From Selaginella moellendorffii (lineage: Eukaryota > Streptophyta > Lycopodiopsida > Selaginellales > Selaginellaceae): DNA of 64,000 bases. Below the pieces are notes generated by a model that ran no database searches, had not been told where the DNA came from, and saw only the letters and a list, made by a program, of their open reading frames with translations. The DNA lies in contig NW_003314297.1 of NCBI RefSeq assembly GCF_000143415.4, positions 336,671 to 400,670 of the forward strand, given 5' to 3'. Shown piece after piece: positions 22,394 through 46,624 of the stretch. Both the position numbers and the translations under genes were made by a program. Positions within the stretch are counted from its first letter, which is position 1; each line of letters starts with the position of its first letter.

Positions 22394-24226
22394 ATGGCAA
22401 ACTCAAACTCTAGGACAGCATGGCTCTACTACTTGTTCTTGGACGGCACTTCTACCTTCGATGCTTGGCTCAATGCCTCTTCGTTCCAGGTACTGTGTCT
22501 TGTTTCTATGGCAAATCTCTGGTACTAAATTTGTTCGTTTGTGGTTCCTTGCAGATTTCCCAGGTTCTTCTCACATTTCCCTACTCTTTCGCGCAATTGG
22601 GACTCGTCTCGGGGATTTTATACCAGCTACTTTATGCTGTCATGGGCTGCTGGTCGTGTTACATGACAACCAGTCTCTACATAATTTACAAGGAGCGACG
22701 AGCGAAGCAAAACAACCCCATGGATTGCCACGAATATCGGAGCATCCAGGCAATGCTTCGTTGAGGTTTTCGCCTTGCGCCATTCTTTTGTTTTCTAGTG
22801 CTCATCCTCTTCCTTGATTCCTTACAGTGGTACGAGGTGATGGACGGACTCTTGGGATGGCGGTGGAAAATAGCGGGCTTAGTCTTCAACACCGGTGATC
22901 AGTTTCTCACCTGCGTTATCTTCCTTGTAGGATGTTCAAGGTAAATCAACTCCATTTTCTTCTTTTTTTCTTAAAAAAAATTACGATTTTGTCTTATGAA
23001 CAGTCTCACACATTCACTCAACCATCATCTCAACAAAAGAACGTGGACGCTTGTCCTCACAGGCTGCTTTTTAACAATGGTTTTGATACCACGGGCGCAG
23101 CACTACAGAATTTGGTCCTCCATCGGGATTGTGGCGACCACCTACACTGCTTGGTACTTGACAATCGCTAGCATACTCCTCGGTCCAGTGAGTCACTCAG
23201 CCCTTTCGATTATGTCTTCTCTTTGCTAACTTTGAGAACAATCACGGTAAGCTTCTAAACAGGAACCCGATGTCAAGCACACGGCTCCACCCAGCACAGT
23301 ACAGTACTTTGTTGGAGCGACCAACATGCTCTACGCATTCGGGGGACACGCGATTACCATGTAAGTAGTAGCAGACGCTTTATCATTTTTTAGTCTCTCA
23401 AAACACTGATTAATATCGATATCGAGCAGTGAGATAGCCGACGCGATGCGAGAGCCAAAGAAGTTTAAGGTGGTCTACTTCTACTGCATTCTCTACATCC
23501 TAACTCTCACGCTGCCATCGGCCATCGCAATGTACTGGGCCTTTGGAGACACGATGCTCCACAACACTTACGCGCTCGCGGTTCTTCCACGCTCCAAGTT
23601 TCACGTTGCAGCAAACGTTTTGATGCTCTTCCACCAGGTAAAATTTTCCAAAACTTTGGTATGGATCTCGAAACTCGCACAAACCTCCAGTTCATGCAGT
23701 TCGGCTTCATGGCGCTCCCCATTTTTATGAAGTGGGAGAAGCTGCTGGGAATCCACAGGTCCAAAAACTACTGGCTCAAGGCGGTGTCCCGGATTCCAGT
23801 GGTACTGCTCGTCTGGTTTTTCGCGATCATGACACCCTTCACGGGGCTCATCGACTCCATTGTTGGATCGATCTTCACGAGCTTCAGCGTCTACATTATC
23901 CCGTGCTTGGCTCATATGGTCCTCCACAAAACATTCACCGCGAGGAAGGTAATGCTCTATCTTTATCATTTTTTCTCTCTGTGTGTGTGGGCGTTCTTGT
24001 GCTCGATCGATATGACTCGAAAGGTTTGGTTTTGTAGGACGCGATCGAGCAGCCTCCATTTTTTATGCCGAGCTGGGTCGGAATTTACTGCCTCAATCTC
24101 GCTGTTGTGTTATGGGTTTTGATCGCGGGTGTGGGACTTGGAGGATGGTCCGCGATCTCCACGCTTCTCGAGAACATCCGTAGCTTTGGTCCCTTTCCCA
24201 AATGCTTCCAATGCCAAGCAAAGTAG
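22394..24226 (+). CDS. AUX1/LAX-like auxin influx carrier family protein (AAAP superfamily)
   Basis: Eight exons (22394-22489, 22555-22749, 22828-22940, 23004-23187, 23263-23360, 23430-23637, 23691-23948, 24038-24226) encode 446 aa, slightly shorter than classical AUX1 (about 480). Family blocks are present: QISQVLLTFPYSFAQLGLVSG, QWYEVMDGLLGWRW, NKRTWTLVLTGCFLTMVLIP, HYRIWSSIGIVATTYTAWYL, NMLYAFGGHAITIEIADAM, LPSAIAMYWAFGD, IMTPFTGLIDSIVGSIFTSFSVYIIPCLAHM, and the C-terminal FGPFPKCFQC. About ten to eleven membrane segments are expected. These are H+-coupled auxin import permeases of the plasma membrane. Many positions differ from canonical AUX1 and the N-terminal tail is short, so auxin transport is likely but not proven. 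Intron 2 begins with GC rather than GT. Confidence 0.85.
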
Positions 24227-24307
24227 AGGCTTGACACTGCTTTTGAGCGCGAAACAGATTTAAATTTTAAATTTGTTTGCTCGGGTATTTAGGGTTCTAG
24301 CTTGGCG

Positions 24308-25311
24308 ATGGCGTTGAGGGCCGTGGTGCCGTGGACGCTGCCGGGAGCTGCGCCATTGCAGCTCAATGCTAGCAGCAGCGCCATCAGGTAAGGCGGCATT
24401 CTTGCTCTGGAGTGGGAAAAGAAATCGTCGCTATAGATGTGACGCGCAGGAGAATCCAAGGGCGGCGACCGTGATTTCGCGGAGGAAGAGCCTGGTCGGG
24501 TTCACGCTAGCGATGGGTCTGGCTGCGAATCAAACGGCTGCACTGGCCAGAGAGGTCGAAGTGGGAGCCTATCTTCCCCCGGTCGAGTCCCTTCCAGGAT
24601 TCGTGCAATTCAAGGCTTCTGGCAGAGATACTCCAGCGCTTCGCGCCGGTAAGTGAAAACGATGGTCTGGTTCTACTGTGAGCCTAAGAAAGACCTTCAA
24701 ATCTTCCTCTCTCTTGTTGTTTCTATCTTTTTTTCGATTCCTGAGCGCTAAAACTTTTTTTGTCTTCCATCTCAGGGAACGTTCAGCCTTACGAGTTTAT
24801 TCTCCCATCGACTTGGAAGCAGCAGCGAATCGCAAACATCTTGTCTGGGAATTATTGCCAGCCAAAGTGTGCCGAGCCTTGGGTGGAAGTCAAGTTTGAG
24901 GATGACAAGGAAGGGAGCCTGCAAGTGGTGGCAGCTCCCATGGTCCGGCTTACAAACAAACCAAACGCCAGGATCGACGAGATTGGCAGTCCCGAGAAGC
25001 TCATAGCTGCGTTGGGACCTTTTGTCACCGGGAACAGCTACGACCCTGATGAAGTGATTGAAACCTCCGTGAAGGATCGAGACGGAGAAAAAGTGAGCTT
25101 TCGTTTGGTTCCTTCCTCACTTACTAGCTTTCTTTCACAGTTCTATTGCTACACGCTTGAGACGCCATACGCAAAGACTGGCACTCACAACTTGGCAGCT
25201 GCGACGTCTAAAGGCAATGTGGTGCTGCTCTTTGTAGTGAGCGCAAGCGAATCACAGTGGTCCAAATCGGAGAGCGTGCTGAGAACAATTCTCGACTCGT
25301 TCAAAGCCTGA
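24308..25311 (+). CDS. Thylakoid-lumen PsbP-domain protein, PPD6-like
   Basis: Four exons (24308-24387, 24437-24648, 24776-25092, 25141-25311) encode 259 aa. A plastid transit region is followed by a second, lumen-targeting signal with a twin-arginine motif (Arg42-Arg43 in SRRKSLVGFTLAMGLA) and an Ala-x-Ala cleavage site near residue 64, indicating Tat import. The mature part has the PsbP fold signature (PYEFILPSTWKQQRIANILSG) and the closely spaced cysteines NYCQPKCAEPW, then LTNKPNARIDEIGSPEKLIAALGPFVTGNSYD and FVVSASESQWSKS. This pattern matches Arabidopsis PPD6, reported as having redox-active cysteines. It acts in the thylakoid lumen, probably in photosystem assembly or redox regulation; the exact role is unknown. 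The upstream in-frame acceptor at 24436 is required, because the next AG gives an early stop. Confidence 0.88.
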
Positions 25312-25954
25312 GAACTCTGGTAAGCAGGAGCTACATATTTACCACGCATAGAGCTCGCAATTACGTGTAAAGTTCTTACCCCACAGCACTCGTAGAAGGT
25401 ACTTTGAAAGCTTGACGTTTCAATTTTTCGAAAGCCGTCGTTTTTGGCAGGGACAGAAAAGTCTTTTTAGCGTAGCACGATTTCGGCTGCGCGTACTTAC
25501 ATGAAAGTAAATATTGAGAAACATGTGAGAGGCACGACCAGGTTCTTGTCGCGAAGATGTTTGTTGATTTTTTCCCTTTTTGTGAGAAACGAGTTGACAG
25601 CTGCAGCTGTTTTGCCAGACAACCAGGATCGACGGGTTCCTATATCTTTTCGGGTAATATTGTCGAAACTTGGATGTGTTGGAATCTTGTACGAAGGTTG
25701 TTTGCCATGTCCAACTTGATAGATGCGTCCGGCAATGATACGGCAGCGCCGACCACTTCCACTCGCTCCAAATAATGTGGTGCGAGTTTTATTTTTCCTC
25801 ACCAGTTCGTCAAAAAGGGGGAAAGGAGAAAAGCCATGGCTCTGTTTCTCTTTTTCGTTTTCCTTTCTTTTATAAACCAGGTGGCCTGTTCTGTGCTATC
25901 GATCCCTGAGGAACTTCAATTCAACTCCTCCTTCCAGCAAAGGCAAAGTCAAAA
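25312..25954. other. Intergenic between PPD6-like and HMA genes
   Basis: About 640 bp, containing the 3' end of the PsbP-domain gene and the promoter of the HMA gene. Short frames on both strands show no recognisable domain. Confidence 0.5.
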
Positions 25955-26424
25955 ATGGGAGAGGTAGTCTGAGTTTTTAATTTTTGCTTTGTTTTTGTAA
26001 CAATGAATGCCACTCGCAGGCTGTGACTGTGGAGTTGATGGTGTCAATGCATTGCAAAGGGTGCTTCAGAGCCGTGAAGAAGGCAATCAGCAAACTCGAT
26101 GGTAAGAAAACAGGAGCTCTCGTAACGCGTCATGTATCTTCCTGTCTCTGTTATCCAGGAGTAACTTCTTATAAGATAAGTTTCCAGGAGAAGAAGGTGA
26201 TCATTACCGGCGATATCACTCCGGAGCTCGTTCTCAAGAAGATTAAAAAGACCGGCAAGACGGTAAGCTTGATCCCACCGCCGCCGCCACCAGAGCCAGA
26301 GCCTCAACCAGCGGCGGAAGAACAGCCACCTCCACCTCAAGAACAATCGCCACCGGCCGAAGAAGCAGCTGCCGCTCCACAAGAAAATCCTCCACCGCAA
26401 GACGAAGCAGTGGAGGCAAAGTAA
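25955..26424 (+). CDS. Heavy-metal-associated (HMA) domain protein with proline-rich tail
   Basis: Three exons (25955-25963, 26020-26101, 26159-26424) give 118 aa. Exon 1 is only nine bases (Met-Gly-Glu), chosen because it supplies an ATG in frame with a GT donor and the next exon. The HMA domain (residues 4-69) has the metal site MHCKGC with Cys15 and Cys18, followed by VTSYKISFQEKKVIITGDI and TPELVLKKIKKTGK. A Pro/Glu/Ala-rich tail from residue 70 (PPPPPPEPEPQP onward) ends in VEAK. There is no C-terminal CaaX box, so it is an HPP (heavy-metal plant protein), not an isoprenylated HIPP. It likely binds Cu, Zn or Cd as a chaperone or buffer. Confidence 0.85.
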
Positions 26425-26902
26425 AGTTCGTGCTTCATAGAAATCCTCGTAAAGCAAAAGGAAGTTTGAGGATAGTGTGATAGAATCTTATACTTTTCTA
26501 TTCATGAAAACCATGTATCAAATTATTTCATCTCAGTCTTTGTACATTGCATTGTTTTTTAATAGTGTGATAGATTCATGGATAACTACCAAGTCTTTTC
26601 ATGTCAATCTTATAACGTGTGAAGTTGTCTCATTGTTTTCCATGCAGTAAGTTTGCATCACTCTTGAAAACGTGCCTTGGTTCGAGGCTCATCACGGCCA
26701 TGGTTGCTATTTTGGGGCCTTCTTATCTGACACACGCCTATTATTCGCATCTGCGGCGGTGCTCCGTTTATGCAATACACTTGTAGGGTTAAGCAAGCTC
26801 TACATTTCTTTTGGCGCGATCCTTGGCCGGGAGCTAGGGTTCTTCCAGCGATCGAGCTGCCAATCCTGCGCGACAGGCGGCATTCTATCCCGATCCAGCG
26901 AT
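26425..26902. other. Intergenic between HMA and MFP2-like genes
   Basis: About 480 bp: 3' end of the HMA transcript and the upstream region and 5' leader of the MFP gene. No gene seen. Confidence 0.5.
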
Positions 26903-30092
<3,190 letters not shown>

Positions 30093-30955
30093 TTATTCGC
30101 GTGGACTGCCGCGGCGATACGAAGCGCTATCAAACGTGAAGAAGCTTGTGATCTTTTACTTGTGCCTTGTATAAATGCTAGACATTTTTAATTGGAAGAT
30201 CGGACGGCTTGGATGCACAATCTCGGCGGAATGTAACAGGTGTGTAATGATTTAGCGCCGGCATTATGAAGATTCGCCGGAAGATTCGCCGGCGGCCGCC
30301 AGATAATGGATTTGATGAAAATCCCGATAATGGTGATGTCATCATGATCGTAAGAAAAATCGCGCCGTTGGATCGCCGGGGATCTACGATCTGGATTCGT
30401 CCATCACCGCATGCCGTTGGATACTGGAGAGCCATTATACAGCCGACACGTGTCATGACAATATCCGCACATTATGACCTGTCACGCAATATTCTGCATG
30501 ATGTCGTTAGATGTTCACATCAACGGCCGGCATTCGATCTCTTAGATCAGACGGATTTCAACCGCATACGTGGCGAGCTGGTATCAGTCGATTCTACCAA
30601 ATCCGACGATTGCGACGAATCCTCTACCGTATGAGCCAAATCCCCCCATATAAATACTACTGTAGTTTTCAACTCCCGCCGTAGTAACGTGATTTACAGC
30701 GCGGTAAATTCCTCTCTTGCTTCTTTGTTTTTCACCTACTGAGAATCAATCCAAGCATGGCTATGGCGCTAGGGTTTTGATTACCTGTCTCGCTGCCTGG
30801 CGCTCTCTCTCTTCTATCTCTCTCCCTCCGATCGAATGCGCAGGGGTATATAATTCGCGCTTGTCCGCCTGCTCTTTGCGCCGTGGATCGCCGTCGTCTC
30901 GTCGACAGGAATCGATAATCTTAGCATTCTTCTCAATCCCGTTCTTGGCTTGGCG
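30093..30955. other. Intergenic region upstream of the HPt gene
   Basis: About 860 bp. TATAAATA at about 30648 is a plausible TATA box for the HPt gene, leaving about 300 bp of 5' leader, and the CT-rich tract before 30830 fits a leader. A 122-codon plus-strand frame at 30266-30634 is rich in Arg/Asp with no recognised domain and is rejected as a gene. Confidence 0.5.
30647..30656 (+). promoter_or_regulatory. Candidate TATA box of the HPt gene
   Basis: The motif catataaata lies in the intergenic region about 310 bp before the HPt start codon, on the correct strand, followed by a pyrimidine-rich leader. Position and motif only; no transcript evidence. Confidence 0.4.
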
Positions 30956-31823
30956 ATGGATCCCGGAATGCTGCAGCGCCAGTATGTGGAGCTGATGCAA
31001 GCGTCGTTTCAGGAGGTAAGAGGAGGGATCCTTTAGCAAAATTTGGTGCTGGGAATCACTCTAGAATCTAGCGACAGAATTGTGTAACGCTCGCTCTCAT
31101 TCGCATTCGCAGAATCTCCTGGACGATCAGTTCTCGCAACTCCAGCAGCTCCAGGATCCCACAAATCCCGACTTCGTGGCCGAAGTGGTGTCTTTGTTCT
31201 TCGAGGACTCGGAAAAGCTGCTCAATGATTTGTCAAAGACATTGTACGGTGGAGTAACTTAGCGTGGTTTTTTCCCCCTTCCACTTGCTTTACGTTCTGT
31301 ACTTTCGCTCTAACTCGTTTATCTCTTCCTTCGTCCACAGTGAGCACAATCCGATGAACTTCAAGCAGATCGATGCGTACGTTCATCAGTTCAAGGGGAG
31401 TAGTGCCAGGTATTCTCGATCCAAAAACCAGCATTGTCTGTGTGTGTGGTTTTTCGTTCTAGTGTTCTTATCGTTTTGGATGTTTGTCAGCATTGGAGCT
31501 GCCCGTGTCAAGGCATTGTGCGTTGCTTTTCGTGCCTACTGCGAAGAGGAAAACCGGGACGGGTACGATAAATGAACAGCTTCGATCTCTCGCGTTCTAA
31601 CGCATGGCTTTTCTCTTGTTTTGTCTCTTCAGCTGCTGGCAATGTCTGCAACAAGTAAAGCGCGAATTTTTCCTTGTCAAGACGAGGCTCCAGGCACTGC
31701 TCCAAGTAAGTGCCTCGGACACTTTTGTTTCACGCAGAGCTAATGACGCTGCTCCTTTTGCATGATTTTCAGCTGGAGGAGAAGATCATTGCTGCCGGTG
31801 GCACAGTCCCGCTGCTCGAATGA
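30956..31823 (+). CDS. Histidine-containing phosphotransfer (HPt/AHP) protein
   Basis: Six exons (30956-31015, 31113-31243, 31341-31409, 31491-31562, 31633-31705, 31773-31823) encode 151 aa, the standard AHP length. The phospho-acceptor motif HQFKGSSA is intact with His79 preceded by IDAYV, and the helical-bundle landmarks NPDFVAEVVSLFFEDSEKLL and RVKALCVAFRAYCEEEN and CLQQVKREFFLVKTRLQALLQ are present. AHPs relay phosphate from cytokinin or other hybrid histidine kinases to response regulators, moving between cytosol and nucleus. This is a true (not pseudo-) HPt because the His is conserved. Confidence 0.93.
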
Positions 31824-32654
31824 GATCAATCGTGGTAGCAATATCGACCCCTCGTTACTTAAATGGCACTATGGATGGAGTGACCGTCTTAGAGAAGAGC
31901 ACACACCGCGACTGGGCATATAGCTAGAAAACCAAAGAGTTTTGTTCTTCTGGTCACTCGGTTCTCTTGTAGAGTTTTTGTAGATCCCTGTATTGTATGA
32001 ATCATCTTTTCCTTGTGCTTACGGTTTGTCTTAAGAGCTATTGTTTTTGCAAAAGAAGTCGGAATCTTCGAATCCCTCGCGGAACAAACTGTTACGAGTG
32101 AGAATCTCGATATGATGATCCAAAGTGGAGCGTGATTCGAGTTGTCCCTGGCAAAGGATACCTCATTATTGGATTTTTCTTGTGTACGAAGCTGGGCGCT
32201 CGTACATTTGTCATCTTGTCGTCTCGCAGATCTTTTCTCTCCAAAAGTTCTTCGCAACAATCTATGATGTCAATCGTCCAGCCCAGTCCAATCATCATCC
32301 GCGAAACATAGAAAGAACCTGTGCGAAGTCGAGAATCACGAGCAACGAACATAGAAAAAGCTGACACGATTGGATTTTTCCAGCACTCCCCCACAGCTAC
32401 ATTGTCTTGTCTTGATGATTTTACCACTCCCAATGTTAAACTCACTGGTAAAACATTGTAAGCTTTGTGGATGAAAGGTGGTGATGATCCTCGTATTCAT
32501 ATGGAAGATCCATGTTAATTACCACAAAGTAGATTTAAGGCTCGCGTATCAAACGAGAATGATCGTAGTGGCCAGCTACGCTGTCTGTCTAGAAGGCGTC
32601 TAGAATAAAACGCGCTTGCCTCTCATCCAGGACGCAGAGTTTTAACCGATTGAT
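31824..32654. other. Intergenic region after the HPt gene
   Basis: About 830 bp. The left part should be the HPt 3' UTR. Frames on both strands (for example 31889-32260 minus) carry no recognisable domain. Confidence 0.45.
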
Positions 32655-33305
32655 TCAAGCATGCCCGCCGAGGCCTCTGGAGCTCCTCTCCTTCCAGCGA
32701 GCCCAAGCCCACCGCCCAACCATCACTCCTCCCAAAAGATAAACCTGTGAGAAGAGAGAGATCGAGAACAAAAAGGAAAGATCTAAGCGCGAGAAGTATG
32801 GGACGAAAGAATTCTATGGGGACGCTCACGCGACTCGAGAATGGATTATGGGAGGGATGATTGCTCTCAAAAGATTATGTGAGAGATGATAGCTCTCATG
32901 CTCTCGACGCACAGTACTGATGCTTAGTTTTCTCTCTTGGATGATGGAGGTACAGGCTCCAGCATCGAGAAAGCCTCTCGTTCGTACTACTTACTCCTCT
33001 CACACGCGAAGAACAGAGGACTGGCGAGAAATTTCTCTCTTCCAACGGATTTTCGGAGGAATCCGAGGATGGACGGATGAATGAATGCCGCAGTGCCACT
33101 GGCTGGCCTAGCTACGAGAGAAAGAGGAGAGAAAGAGGAGTGATCTGACCTGCCATAGCTTGGTGGCGCTACTGGCGTTCTCGTCACTGCCTGAGCTCAT
33201 CTTTAGCTCCGCTGATAGAGGCCGCCGCGCCGGGAATCGCACCGTCGACGAGGTGGAGACGTCGCGCTCGTACACCGCGACATCGTCGCCGCTGGCAGCC
33301 TCCAT
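32655..33305 (-). CDS. Tentative small three-exon gene, function unknown
   Basis: An ATG at 33305 opens a frame (MEAASGDDVAVYERDV, then PARRPLSAELKMSSGSDEN) that reaches a good donor after 33150. Two further candidate exons, 33111-32995 and 32744-32655, are bounded by pyrimidine-rich AG acceptors and GTAAGT-type donors, and all joins are in phase 0. The model gives 120 aa with a Ser/Arg-rich, acidic middle and an aromatic end (GRWAWARWKE). I do not recognise the family. Intron 1 is very short (38 bp) and the second is about 250 bp, which is a weakness. It faces away from the BEACH gene across about 400 bp. Confidence 0.35.
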
Positions 33306-33702
33306 GGCTCGCCCTCCCTTGCCCTAAAAATTCCCATTCTTTTCAACCCTTCGTTGCCCATATAGAATATTCGTCACGCCTTAGAATATGCTTTCTTGGT
33401 TAAACCCTAGCGAGGCTCGGAGCTCTTCTTTTGTGTGCATGCGTTCCGTACAAGAGGGAATGTATGGCCACATCGCGTTACCACGAGCTTGGCCTAGGGT
33501 TAGGGTTTATGGGAGGGATGAGCTGAGTCGCATTTGGAGGGCGCTGGGGATGCGCGCGCGACCGGGCGCGTCCAGCTGCTGGAGGAGGTAAAGAAATAAA
33601 TTCCGGATTGATTGGCCCCAGGAATTTCTTCGTCAAGCTTAGATCTGGCACGCATCGGGTGTATAGCTTCTTTCCCTCCCCCGGATTCGTCAGCGCCAGG
33701 GG
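33306..33702. promoter_or_regulatory. Upstream region of the BEACH gene
   Basis: About 400 bp between the start codons of the tentative minus-strand gene and the BEACH gene. The tandem ctagggttagggttt near 33490 is a telo-box-like motif common in plant promoters and leaders; its function here is inferred. Confidence 0.4.
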
Positions 33703-44070
<10,368 letters not shown>

Positions 44071-44964
44071 TATACGAATTCTCCTGCGTTGAAGAGGAAG
44101 GAAAAAAATGAAAGAATGTTTCTTTGTTTTTTGATGCGCCATTTGCGTACAACGTCGTCTTGTGAAATACATTGTTTCAATATTGTCATGTTCATTCCAC
44201 ATAGCTAAAATGCCGCTGATGTGGTTGGTTGAAATTAAAGATTTAAGGGGAAGGAGGAAGTCCCTTTGTTTTGGTGTGCCATCTTAAGAATTCTTCTGTT
44301 TGACAGATCCAGGGTTCAAAAATTGTGCTAATAATCCCATTGATTAATCCTATTGAGGGTGAAATATATTATTTTAATATTATTATTTGCTTAATTGTGA
44401 TGTATTCAAAGATCTTGCAGAGTTCAAAATTAACGATTTCTCTAAAAAGAATTTGACAAAAAAAAATAAATTTGTGGCTATTTAATTTTGCCACATTTAG
44501 CTCAATAAAAAATATTAAACCCTTAATTTGTACAAATATATCAAGGCTTAGGATATTTGACTCCATAAAATTTCTATCTTAATTAGTGGTTGCCTTTATA
44601 AACAACTTTCCAATATAACAATTGTTCTAACTTTTATGACAAATATCAAGAATGTTATAAATAGTGGTAGAAATATTTTGAAACTGATAAAAACATATAC
44701 AAACTTTTATTAGACTTAATATATTTTTATTGATAATAGCTAAAACTCTCAACTATCTAATTCTACTAAATACATAATCATAATTTTAGTAATTTGTAAA
44801 AACTAACAATGATATTTTTATAAGTTTTTTAAAGTTATAGCATAACTTTTGTCTTCCATAGTGATTACACTATTGTGGTAGAAAACTTAGATGGTGATGA
44901 AAGTAAATGCATATAAATAATACTTTTACTATATATTTTGTTTTAGAAAGAATACATTTTTTGG
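44071..44964. other. BEACH 3' flank passing into AT-rich DNA
   Basis: To about 44300 the composition still resembles gene-island DNA and should include the BEACH 3' UTR. Beyond that AT content rises sharply and no coding signal is visible until the callose synthase-like fragment. Confidence 0.55.
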
Positions 44965-45862
44965 GGTATTAACATTGTTGAAAAGGCTGACTTAAGATGA
45001 TATAAAAGATATTTCTGTGCTTAATTTTGTAAAAACCTTTTTTATTTTTTAGGTAGTACCAGGCCTACAAAATCTACATGATGTTGTAGTGCACAATTTT
45101 CCAAACCACAAATGTCTTCAAGAATATTTAATACCACAGAGAAACACTTTCTTTTGTTGAATCTATAATTCTACTAAACTCTGATTTATTCCCTCAATTG
45201 AAACAAGGACACATTGCATTATGTTAAGTGACGTATTTTCTTTTACAGTAACTCTGCTCTCATCAACTTTCTTGAATTCTTAATTTTTTCTTTCAAAACT
45301 TACTTCCAGATTTCACAAGTGAAGTGAAGTAAGTTATAACATAGGGAATCTGTTTTGTACACCAAAAGGAGCTCCTTGACAAAAATGAGTAGAGTTTCAA
45401 TTATGTTCTACCTCAAAAAGATATTTCTAGGTTTCTGCTTTACTATTTCTAAATGCCAAACTTTCTTTTTCTTTTTTCTTTTCGTTGTGCAGATGGGATA
45501 AAAAAAATCTGATTTGTGGACAGCCAACAAAAGTTTGGAACTTCGTTTTTGGGCATCTTGTTGTGGCTAGACTCTCACCTGTACTGTACAACTACAATAT
45601 GTTTGTGTGGCATGTTTCTATTGAGGGGTTGGTGCTCAGCCTGTCATGCTTTGCAAAGTCAAGCTTTTCTGGATTTGGCATCAGCTTCATGCCTACTGTG
45701 AAATGTTGTTGCAGGTGTCAACCATGGTTGATGATAGTAGTAACAAGGAACATGTACACTGATACTCATTTGGTCAGAGATAAAGTAGCTCGCTTTACAA
45801 GGAGCAATACTGAGCAACATCAAGCTTGAAGTTCAACTAGTGGCCTGTCATATATATTCCTG
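44965..45862 (+). pseudogene. Decayed partial copy of the callose synthase gene, introns retained
   Basis: Read on the plus strand, this segment follows the minus-strand callose synthase at about 10275-9200 in order. Shared landmarks include ttaattttgtaaaaa (intron), acaaaatctannngatgttgtagtgcncnattttcc, ttgagtctatnattctac-type sequence, gtacaccaa-gagctccttga, aaaagatatttcnaggtttc plus the same T-rich intron, ttggtgctcagcctgt, tcaagcttttct-gattngg, and gctcgctttacaaggag-gag. Intron sequences are present, so it is a DNA-level duplication, not a retrocopy. It covers exons coding the region around ARRRISFF to the start of the catalytic domain, with several deletions, stops and many transitions, and it has no start. 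Gypsy polymerase debris begins directly at its right end. Confidence 0.88.
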
Positions 45863-46126
45863 TGAGTGCATCCAATAGTGTACTCCCTTTATCAAATGTA
45901 TACATCTTGCCAAGTGCCCTATAGCCTCATGGGTATTTAGTAACCACTTAAGAGATAAGTGGTCTACTTCAATCATGAAATGCCATCTTGCCAAGATGAT
46001 GCCATTGCTTGTGACCAAATATCCAAGATACTCCACTTTGTTAGTGAAAAATAAGCACTTCTTGACCTTTGACTTCAGCTTCCATTCAATGCCTCCAAAA
46101 TGAGATTCACATGCTGACGTGCATAC
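45863..46126 (-). mobile_element. Rearranged Gypsy polymerase fragment (minus strand)
   Basis: On the minus strand, translation shows an RT piece (VEYLGYLVTSNGI) running directly into an RNase H piece (EVDHLSLKWLLNTHEAIGHLARC). The sequence between them in an intact element is missing, so this is an internally deleted fragment. Confidence 0.75.
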
Positions 46127-46345
46127 TTGTTAGGCACCAGCTTTGACCACGTGGTCAACATCAATCAAAGGGAAGCTCAAAGGTGGCATTTTAGGGTAAG
46201 GAACTTAACCTACCCTAATGCGGAGCTTTTGAGGTAACTCAGGGGTGGTTGTGGTGAGGAACCTCAAGAGAAGGCATAACATAGTCTAAGGAGACTAGAT
46301 CTTTGTATTTTTGCACCAGATCATAATATTAATATCAGAGAAGTT
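46127..46345 (+). repeat. LTR-like segment of Gypsy family A (left end)
   Basis: This segment starts tgttaggcaccagc and is similar, in reverse complement, to 57960-58192 (shared blocks include gggaagctcaaaggt, ctcaggggtggttg and ggaacctcaagag-aagcata). It is followed by a degenerate initiator-Met-type primer site (tatcagag) and a gag start, as expected for a 5' LTR. Confidence 0.7.
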
Positions 46346-46619
46346 GGTTATGATGGCCAACTAAGCTGAACACAAGAATCCTATTGTCAATAGTGGTGCC
46401 AATAATGGTGCTGATGGAGCTGTGGAGGTTTGGACCAGTTAAGATGTTGTTTATCAGCTGTGAACCTTAATCGAAATCAGCAAGAGATGCAAGACAAGAT
46501 ACATGGCATGATGGATATCATGTTTGAACATGTTGAGGCACTCGAGGCTGGACATGGTGGTGCTCCAAGTAAGCCTTCCTTGGTAGATCAACTTAAAATT
46601 CCAACCTTTTCTAGTGATA

Positions 46620-46624
46620 GTGGT
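46620..46624. repeat. Left target-site duplication of element B
   Basis: The five bases gtggt precede the left LTR, and atggt follows the right LTR at 52181-52185; they differ at one base. Deleting element B plus one copy restores the gag reading frame of family A. Confidence 0.75.

Noticed and set aside
30266-30634. 122-codon plus-strand ORF before the HPt gene
   Set aside because: Arg/Asp-rich composition with no family match; precedes the TATA-like site of the HPt gene.
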